Source of the DNA: Azolla caroliniana
Lineage: Eukaryota > Polypodiophyta
Length of the DNA: 64,000 bases
Assembly (NCBI GenBank): GCA_043228905.1
Contig: JBHGNT010000006.1
Coordinates: 22,754,001-22,818,000, forward strand
Reading direction: 5' to 3'
Below the pieces are notes generated by a model that did no database searches, was not told the origin of the DNA, and worked only from the letters and a program-made list of their open reading frames with translations. Below are positions 56,500-64,000 of the stretch, piece by piece; position 1 is the stretch's first letter, and every line of letters starts with the position of its first letter. Position numbers and translations under genes: made by a program.

Positions 56500-58500
56500 A
56501 AATATATAATTTAGGTCACAAGAGCTGCTTCCCATTTTACACAATGTACCAATCATGAACAATGTACTACTCACATAGTTCCTAAATTACTGAACTAGTA
56601 CTAATAAGGAACACAGTACTGCTTACTTAGTTCCCAATTTACACGATTAGTAATAATCATGCACAATATACACAAGTAGTACTAATCATGCACAATATAC
56701 TACTCACTTAGTTACCAAATTACACAAGTACTAATCCCGAAAAATGTACCACTGACTTAGTCAAATTAATAAGTAGTACTAATCTTGAACAATGTACTAC
56801 TCACTTATTTCCTAAATCACTGAACTAGTACTAATCCCGAACAATGTACTGCTCACTTAGTTCCCAATTTACACAAGTAGTACTAATCATGCACAATATA
56901 CTACTCACTTAGTTACCAAATTACACAAGGAGTACTAATCCCGAACAATGTAATGCTCACTTAGTTCCCAATTTACACAAGTAGTACTAATCATGCACAA
57001 TATACTACTCACTTAGTTAGCAAATTACACAAGGAGTACTAATCCTGAACAATGTACTGCTCACTTAGTTCCCAATTTACACAAGTAGTACTAATCATGC
57101 ACAATATACTACTCACTTAGTTACCAAATTACACAAGGAGTACTAATCCCGAACAATGTAATGCTCACTTAGTTCCCAATTTACACAAGTAGTACTAATC
57201 ATGCACAATATACTACTCACTTAGTTAGCAAATTACACAAGGAGTACTAATCCTGAACAATGTATTGCTCACTTAGTTCCCAATTTACACAAGTAGTACT
57301 AATCATGCACAATATACTACTCACTTAGTTACCAAATAACACAAGGAGTACTAATCCCGAACAATGTAATGCTCACTTAGTTCCCAATTTACACAAGTAG
57401 TACTAATCATGCACAATATACTACTCACTTAGTTAGCAAATTACACAAGGAGTACTAATCCCGAACAATGTAATGCTCACTTAGTTCCCAATTTACACAA
57501 GTAGTACTAATCATGCACAATATACTACTCACTTAGTTACCAAATTACACAAGGAGTACTAATCCTGAACAATGTAATGCTCACTTAGTTCCCAATTTAC
57601 ACAAGTAGTACTAATCATGCACAATATACTACTCACTTAGTTAGCAAATTACACAAGGAGTACTAATCCCGAACAATGTACCACTGACTTAGTCAAATTA
57701 CACAATTAGTACTAATCTTGAACAATGTACTACTCAACAATGTACCACTGACTTAGTCAAATTACACAATTAGTACTAATCCTACAAAATGTACTACTCA
57801 CTTATTTTCTAGATTACTGATCTAGTACTAATAAGGTACAAAACTAGTACTAATAAGGAACAAAGTACTACTCAGTTCCCAAATTACAAAACTAGTATTA
57901 ATCATGAGCAATGTACTAGTAACTTAGTTCACAAAGTAGAAAACTAGTACTAATCATGAACCATGTAGTACTTACTAAGTACTAATCCAACAAATGTAGA
58001 TTGGTATTTTGCACACAAGTAATACTAAACATGATATGTGTTCTACACACCTAGTTACATAACTTGTACTAATTACACCAACACTATTAATCTTGAACAG
58101 TATTAGTACTAAACGTGATATGTGTTTGACACACCTCATTTCCAAATTACAATAATTGTACTATTATTCAGCAATTTACCATACACCTTGTTCCCAAATT
58201 ACATTACTAGTACTAATTCCCAAGTTACACAAACAATACTAACAGTCAACAATGTACTATAAGTATAGTGTTTACTAAACTAATACTAGGCAAGTTGCAA
58301 TATAGATTGGACGATGTTGTACCTGGTTCCCTTTTAGTACTACTAATTCTGGAAAATATCCCTTCAACTACACATACCAATTATATATTAAGAGTACTGC
58401 CAATACTAACCCACATAATTAGGGTTCCACATAATAGTTGTTAGAGATTACACTAAATTTGAAGTATGAATTGTGGCATACACTAGTTCTAGTCCAAATG
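56500..58500. repeat. 104-bp satellite-like tandem array and derived repeats in an intron
   Basis: At 56871-57660 the word ACACAAGTAGTACTAATCAT recurs every 104 bases (56871, 56975, 57079, 57183, 57287, 57391, 57495, 57599). Each unit consists of two related halves of about 45 and 59 bases, with CACTTAGTTACCAAATTACA and CACTTAGTTCCCAATTTACA. Decayed AGTACTAAT-rich repeats extend on both sides to 56520 and about 58300. It fills the intron between exons 2 and 3 of the accessory gene. Confidence 0.9.
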
Positions 58501-59171
58501 TTAATTGACATCATATAATACAAACAATAGAATAGTAGAGCCACATACCGTACGGGTGTACTTTTAAACCCCAAGCATAGTACCACTCAGCCGCAATTGT
58601 AGTTTTACAGTCCATACATGTATTCTCTTTCTCAAAATGATACTTAGCACATAGCACATGATATGTGTGCAAGCGTGGTGTAATCACAACATCCATAGCC
58701 TCTAGCTTGAATCCGAGGCCACAAAATATACACCTGGAAGATTGCAAACACAAGTTATAATATATTAGCTGCTCACTTATTTATACCAGAGAAGTAGAAA
58801 TAAATAACTTTTAAAGCCAATACCGTGATATAGCTATACTAATAATGGTACTTTCTATACCACTTGGGTGCTCAATTACAGATGGACACAAAGTATCAAA
58901 ACCATTTTGTTTTAAATCCTGCATCAAGCATGCAAGGTTCTCAGAATGCAACTTTAAGGCAGACAACTTATTATCTATTTCTTCATGTGCATTCCTGCAA
59001 GTATCAAGGTCTCTCATCTATGAACCTAATTGAGTGCCCATATTGTTCAGCTCTTTCTTCAACTCCTCTTTCAACACCTCACTTTCTGAATTTTGGATTG
59101 TCGATGCAATCCATTCATATGTAGTTTTTATTGAAGAAAATTTCTTTTCTGCCTGTATCTCAGCTGATTTA

Positions 59172-59800
59172 TGACGGGAACTCAAGGTTCCTTATGCGCA
59201 ATGCTCGGCCACAACTGAGCTTAGAATGATACACAGAAAACGGGAAACAAATACACGCGACACAAAGAAGAAGAGAAAAGGTACACATGAGGCTTACGTG
59301 GAAAACCCCAAACTAGAGGAAAAACCACGGCAGCCCACAGGCTGCAAACTGTCACTATGTAAGAATATACAACAGTGAGCTCACTGAGGCACCGACCTCG
59401 TGCTCACATATCTTCGCCACAAGCGGCGGTTACAACAGAGGCAACGACCTCTTTCTCTCTCTCTCTCTCTGTAAAACGTTACGTACTCTCTCTTCTTCTT
59501 GCACCAACCAGAAGAATGACAACAACAACAACAGTATATGTCTATATCTACATATTTGCCCTAAGTCATATTTATACTAATATGACTTTTCGGCTATTTA
59601 AAAATATAGCCAAAATGGGCTCTCAGAAACATATTTACGAATATGTCTCTTCCTCCGGTTCTCGCCGGGTCTGCGTCATCCGGCTCTCCGTAGTCGGGTA
59701 CTCCTCATCCGGTCTCGGCCGAGGCCTATCGGCCTCGGCCGAGTTTGTTCATCGGCACTGTTCTTCTCCCTTCCCATCCGGAGGGACCTGTCTCCCAACA
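59172..59800 (-). mobile_element. Solo LTR (629 bp), TSD ATTTA, inside the accessory gene
   Basis: In minus orientation it runs TGTTGGGAGACAGG to GTTCCCGTCA. ATTTA flanks it at 59167-59171 and 59801-59805. Removing it restores the accessory reading frame (LEAVKSAEIQAEKKF). No PBS, PPT or coding part lies between the TSDs, so it is a recombined solo LTR. TATA-like TATTTTTAAATAG lies at about 59600. No full-length partner occurs in the window. Confidence 0.9.
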
Positions 59801-60559
59801 ATTTAACTGCTTCCAAATCAGCAAGTAGTGTTTGTATTCTTGAGCTCATAGAAGCTATGCAACCGGCCATCATCTGTTCATGCTTTTCAGTCATTGTGGC
59901 CCGTACCTTTGCCTCTAGAACTTGGTGGACAGGTGTTATAGCTAGAATATCCACATGAGAGGTTCCAGATGACTTCAAGCCAGTGTTGGTACTGGAGGAC
60001 CCTTTGTAATGTTCTGACCGGTGCCAATTAAAATCTTCCCAATTTACGTCAATGCCACCTTGAACTTCACATGCAAAAGCACGTGCAAAAACAGTACCCA
60101 CCTCATTGTTAGTGATTTGATTTGTATCATAAACATGTTTGTATCTCGTCTTCAATAAATTCATGTATTCCCTCTTCAAAGCACTTATGTGGAATCCTCG
60201 CCTTGTGTCGGGATGTGCTGACCCCCAGGTTTTTAACAACCACTCTCTCAGCTCTGGATAAATGTCAGGTCGTGCTCAAAGGATATAATTCCATCCAAGT
60301 GGTGTGTCTCGACTGATGGAGTGGTACATCTTCTTTCTCTGTGTTGATGAATTCATCACCCTTTCTCTTGTGGGTGTCTTCTTGCTTTCTTTCATGGGTG
60401 TCCTTCTTCCTTCCTTCACTGGTGTCTTCACTTTCTCTTTCATCAATTTCTTCTTTATGGGTGTCCTTCTCGTCATTGTCCTAGTCAACACAATTCTCAG
60501 GGAATGAATATGCATGTACTAGAAGAAAACTCAAGCAATTACCATCAACACATAGCAAA

Positions 60560-60910
60560 TCATCACATTGCATATACAAACCATGTCAAACACACAATAA
60601 CCCTAAATAGTCGGAAAAAAACTCATCCATGTCAAACACACAGACAATAAAAACAGACGGATAGGAAAGTCAAAGAAAACGAAAACATTGTAAATCATCA
60701 TAGCCAACTCCATCACATCGCATGTACAAGCCATGTCAAACACACAAAAACCCAAAATAGTCGGAAAAACACTCATCCATGTCAAACTCACACAAAATAA
60801 AACAGATGGACAGGAAACAAGAACAAAACGAAAACATAGCAACTCATCATAGCCAACTCCATTTACGTTGCATGTACAAACATGTCTAACACACAACCAC
60901 CTCAATCAAA
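60560..60910. repeat. 150-bp tandem repeat near the 3' side of the transposon
   Basis: Units at 60571, 60721 and 60871 (partial) share GCATGTACAAGCCATGTCAA, AATAGTCGGAAAAACACTCA and AACAGATGGACAGGAAA. A smaller duplication, ACCAGTTGGGCATGCAACAC, is at 60967 and 61076. Confidence 0.85.
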
Positions 60911-61530
60911 ATATTGTCATACATTTTTAAAAGAAACACAGAGAAACACAGAGAAAACAAAAACATACCAGTTGGGCATGCAACACATAGACTATGAATA
61001 ATCAAACCCTAAAAATGGCCATACACATGCAAATAAAAAACAGACAGACAGGAAACATTCAGAAAAAGAAAACATACCAGTTGGGCATGCAACACAGAGA
61101 ATACCTGGAGGTTGTACAACTTGCAGAGGTACCACACCGTGTTGATTTCGACACCTTGGGAGCACACCAAGCCTTCAAAATCACCTATATGCAAGAGGTT
61201 GTTGACGAGGTTGCTGCAGAGGAGACAAACGAGCATAGACAGAGTAGACAAACGAGCATACACAAGGAAGGAAAATCAACAACACATACAACGAGCAGGG
61301 GAAACAAAAATCTCTGCGTATACAGAGTTCAGAGATCGAACCTGGCACAGAGGGGAACACAAGAACAGCTACACGGGGAAACAGAGAATCGAAGGTGGAG
61401 TGAGAGAGAGAAACAGAAAGAAAGAAAGAAACAGAGCTTCGAAGGTGGAGTGAGAGAGAGAAAGAGAGAGATAGACCTGTAATAGATATGTCGTCTTTCT
61501 TTAACTTTCTGCCACTGACAACTTCGAGAC

Positions 61531-61612
<82 letters not shown>

Positions 61613-61625
61613 GTGAGAGAGAGAG
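61531..61625. repeat. GA microsatellite
   Basis: About 40 GA units, near the right end of the transposon. ORFs of Leu/Ser on the other strand are artefacts. Confidence 0.95.
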
Positions 61626-61894
61626 AGACATACCAATTGACACATTCGACTACCCATACCAGAGAGAGAGAGAGAGGGAGATACTGAGACTGACCAACTG
61701 TCACAATGGATACCTTCTCTAGGTGTGCTTTCGTACAACTCTACCTAGGAAACTGGGGCAACAATTAATGTATTAAATATGGCCTAGGGACATTTCGAGT
61801 GTGACGTATAATATCTTTGTGCATTCGAGTGTGACGTAATGAATTTGTTTTTTGTTTTTTGAAATTTATTTACAATTTTTAATGTTTATTTTCT

Positions 61895-61954
61895 TCTTCG
61901 ATTTAGTACTAAATTTTTGGCCAAAAGTTGGTACACCGTAACATGCTTCGACCC
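61895..61954. repeat. Right terminal inverted repeat of the Sola-like transposon
   Basis: Ends ...CATGCTTCGACCC; reverse complement pairs with 48796-48820 at 23 of 25 bases; TATT follows. Confidence 0.88.
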
Positions 61955-62217
61955 TATTCAATCTCAGAACTTGTATAAATACGTGTAACCTCCTTGGTCC
62001 TGTCCAAGGGATTCATCACCGGTCATTGACACATCAATCTAGTATTCTCGTTTCATTCCATCTTGTCTCCTTCTTCATCTCTGTCTTCATGCGCTCATGT
62101 CACTCACAACTTCTAGAGTTCCTAACCTCGTCACTTCTAGCTCCAAGTTTGTAGCCTGTCGCTTGTAGCCCTATCATCCATGCTCCGTCCCAATCCGTGC
62201 TTGGTGTGTCCGTGACA
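61955..62217 (+). repeat. 3' LTR of element A, right half
   Basis: TATTCAATCTCAGAACTTG...GTCCGTGACA, aligned to 20791-21017. It carries an extra stretch of roughly 55 bases (around CTCACAACTTCTAGAG) relative to the 5' LTR. The TATA-like TTGTATAAATACG lies at 61973. Confidence 0.88.
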
Positions 62218-62313
62218 TCGAGCACTTTTGGGTTTCTATTTTTCTGGTTCAAATTGGTGGTGAAAGGCCTTTGCTTGCATAGGAAGCGCATGTGCTCTTG
62301 ACCAAAGACTCAC

Positions 62314-62396
<83 letters not shown>

Positions 62397-64000
62397 AACC
62401 CAAGCTCGAAGCTCTTTTTCCGGCCTAAGGCCATTTTTGTATTCTTCACTGTTTTAATCGACTATTTGGCAGTGTTGTATTCGGGTGCTCTTTCAGTGTC
62501 GTGCTTGCTTGTCTTTCTCTGAGTCATGCCATTATTCCTATCTTGTTTGTGGTGTTCGGGGAGAAATCGTTCTTCCCTTCTTTGTTCTACGCATTCCTGC
62601 TCGTTCATGCAAGCCCGTGTGCTCAACATCCGAAATCCGGTAGGAGTGCCAAGCGAATACGGTCTTGTAAGCCCGTGCGCTTAGCATCCGGCCTTCGACA
62701 GTCAGGCTGGATAGGCCACTTCATGCTTGGTAGCTGCTCGTTCTTAGGCTCCTTGGTTTGAGACCCCCCCATGGTCCCGCTTGAGCCGACCCGCAAGCTG
62801 CAGATTTCCGCGACAACGCATTCCAAGTATTTATTTTAAAAAGGTTAGAATACTTGTAAAATACTTAGCATATATATTCTATGAGTATTGTATGCTAACT
62901 ATTCTATAACAATGATGTACATAGTATATTCTTTATATTTAAGGTAAAATGGGTATTGTAAGTTTTTAAAGAAAGAAGATAGATTGTGGTCCCTGTTGCC
63001 AAATGGCTAGGTAAACGAGGAGTCTTGATAGCTTGGTCACTCTGTTTTGCAACTATTGAGACTTTGAGACACCGTCAAAGGGTCTGAGACAAGGGTGACT
63101 TGCCTCCTAGTTGCCTCAGAAGTGGAGGGGACATCATTGTGGAGTGCATCAAGGTTGGTAAATTATGTTTTTGGGCTTTTTTGTTGCCGGTTGTATCCAA
63201 TGGGCACGACATTGGTGTCGTTCTATGTTAAGGGTTCAAATTTTACGTGTTCATGCAACTTTTCATTCAAAGGTCAGAATCAAGATATGGAGTTTTTGTT
63301 GCGACCCTTGAGGTGAGATCTTTGTGTTGGTGTGTGATTTTTTTCCATGATAATTCAGAATTCTTCGAATTTTGAGTCGAAAAGTCTGGCACTTGTTTGG
63401 TTGCAAATAACACCAAATAATAGATTTACAAGTAAAAGCAAGCTATCATGTACTAACAAAGTAATATTTTTTGCCAAAAAAAAATACAGCCTTTTCTATC
63501 GTTAGTATTAGAAATAAGAAGGATGACAACATGGTAATGGAAATAGTATTATTGTTACTCCCCTCTGGAGAACACACTATTGTTGTTATTCCCAAGGAAC
63601 CGAATCAAGGTATTGTGGTAGGAAGGAGGGTTAGGATTCAGGATGTTCCACCGACACTGTACTGGGTCAGATTGGGGACGTGGGGTAACTTTATGCTGGG
63701 GTTACTTGGGTATCTCACACTAGAGGTGGCACTAATCGTCTGCTTCGGATGACACTCAGTAATACAGAACGATTGCTTCGGGGTCTGAAAGGGCACCAAT
63801 GTATGGGTTTCTACCGAATTGGCTACCAACAATGCATGCACATGATTTCATAGTAACAATACACTAGAGACTTAGATATCAAAACACAAGGTTTCCCCAC
63901 AACCACAGAATTATAATAAAGATACAGAAATATTAGAAGGAGAAACTGATGGACTATCGGTTCTGAATCTTGGTTCTCTCTCTCAGAATATGCACACCCC
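62218..64000. other. Right flank, no recognised gene
   Basis: TSD copy TCGAG, then a GT microsatellite. At 62608-62690 there is an imperfect direct repeat (AAGCCCGTGTGCTCAACATCC / AAGCCCGTGCGCTTAGCATCC). The rest is AT-rich sequence with only short ORFs. The last 200 bases (from about 63800) look like the start of another repeat but run off the window. No gene supported. Confidence 0.45.
62315..62393. repeat. GT microsatellite
   Basis: About 39 uninterrupted TG units. Confidence 0.97.

Larger units (their letters stand above)
54664..60515 (-). pseudogene. Second gene of the Sola-like transposon (coiled coil, zinc finger, acidic tail)
   Basis: Exons by GT/AG junctions on the minus strand: about 60515-58824 (split by a solo LTR), 58733-58549, 56444-56118, 56038-55961, 55888-55784, 55691-54664. 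The N-terminal part is basic with repeated KTPxKE; then GFHISALKREYMNLLKTRY; a coiled coil (VLKEELKKELNN; LHSENLACLMQDLK). A zinc finger follows: CIFCGLGF...HTYHVLC...CMDCKTT, a RING/PHD-like Cys/His spacing. The C-terminal part is Ser/Glu-rich with about five repeats of CGKNMASTEEKxDCTDN and ends KRITRSAKLPSSA. Stops: TGA at about 60277 and TAG near 59018. Function unknown; arrangement is like the second gene of MuDR-type elements. Confidence 0.6.
48796..61954 (+). mobile_element. 13.2-kb DNA transposon, Sola-like, 4-bp TSD TATT
   Basis: TIRs: left GGGTCGAAGCACGCTACGG..., right (reverse) GGGTCGAAGCATGTTACGG..., 23 of the first 25 bases equal. The inner part is looser (both have TTTTGGCCA and AGTACT within 60 bases). 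TSD TATT at 48792-48795 and 61955-61958; removing the element restores GAGATATTCAATCTC, as in the 5' LTR of A. It carries a plus-strand transposase gene (49854-53503) and a convergent minus-strand gene (60515-54664). A 4-bp TSD plus DFAENY...HGKG transposase fits the Sola superfamily as I know it; the assignment is from memory of motifs, not a search. Confidence 0.88.
20566..62217 (+). mobile_element. Non-coding LTR element A (LARD/TRIM-like), outermost shell of the nest
   Basis: 5' LTR 20566-21017; 3' LTR 48542-48795 plus 61955-62217 (split by the DNA transposon). Termini TGTCA...TGACA. Flanks TCAAG (20561-20565) and TCGAG (62218-62222) are a TSD with one change. Without later inserts the element would be about 2.1 kb: two LTRs of about 450-520 bases and an internal part of about 1.15 kb (21018-21592 and 47959-48541) with no ORF. 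PPT AAAGGGGAGGATA lies at 48529-48541. Non-autonomous. Oldest layer by nesting. Confidence 0.85.

Noticed and set aside
59375-59806. 143-aa plus-strand ORF
   Set aside because: Lies within the solo LTR, with no protein-like features.
61181-61738. Long Leu/Ser ORFs opposite the GA tract
   Set aside because: Pure microsatellite translation (LSLSLS), open in several frames at once.
48796-61954. CACTA, Mutator or Harbinger element
   Set aside because: TIR does not start CACTA, TSD is 4 bp rather than 3 or 9, and the transposase motifs differ.
1-64000. CRISPR arrays, bacterial operons or prophage
   Set aside because: Direct repeats seen are tandem minisatellites without unique spacers; everything else is eukaryotic in structure.

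Overview
The window reads as a nuclear chromosome segment of a land plant with a large, transposon-choked genome. Evidence: copia primer sites complementary to plant initiator tRNA-Met (TGGTATCAGAGC), chromodomain Ty3/gypsy elements, hAT-type MITEs, long introns and one spliced host gene of the plant wall-associated (GUB_WAK-like) type. My impression is a fern or another non-seed vascular plant, but the sequence alone does not prove that.

Left part (1-9815) is one nest of retrotransposons. A minus-strand copia ('F', about 6829-9815) was hit by a plus-strand LTR element ('G', only its PPT and 3' LTR lie in the window). G was hit just upstream of its PPT by a minus-strand copia ('L', 1-6122), and L was hit by a minus-strand chromovirus ('E', 580-4631, TSD TTCCC). 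A hAT-like element (8679-9508) sits inside the gag of F. A decayed LINE follows at 10380-11780.

Middle part (11.8-20.5 kb) is mostly non-coding. It carries the one apparently intact host gene of the window, 16675-15049 on the minus strand: a three-exon gene for a secreted, Cys-rich GUB_WAK-like protein whose two small last exons supply a GPI-anchor signal. A tRNA-derived SINE-like head (18867-18921) and a clean hAT MITE (19718-20466, 8-bp TSD) follow.

Right part (20566-62217) is a Russian-doll nest in which every boundary can be read directly. Non-coding LTR element A contains copia X (21593-47953, TSD GGATC). X contains Ty3/gypsy B (24087-44553, TSD GCTGG), B contains chromovirus C (32564-43001, TSD GCTGC), and C contains Ty3/gypsy D (37708-42508, TSD AATAT). 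LTR-LTR divergence, counted by eye, falls with depth: X about 8 percent, B about 3.3 percent, C about 3 percent, D one difference in 244 bases.

The 3' LTR of A is split by a 13.2-kb DNA transposon (48796-61954) with terminal inverted repeats starting GGGTCGAAGC and a 4-bp TSD (TATT). It carries two convergent multi-exon genes: a DDE-type transposase with DFAENY and HGKG..DG motifs that I read as Sola-like, and an opposite-strand accessory gene with coiled coils and a zinc finger. Between them lies a possible captured fragment of a host gene. Its introns hold satellite-like tandem repeats, and a 629-bp solo LTR interrupts the accessory gene.

Recurrent themes: (i) LTRs of three families (E, A, C) begin with an antisense tRNA-like module with A-box and B-box; (ii) gypsy B has a long spliced coiled-coil ORF after pol; (iii) nearly all disabling stops are TAG or TGA of the kind made by C-to-T change. 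No transposon protein in the window is fully intact. I saw no CRISPR array, rRNA gene or canonical tRNA gene.
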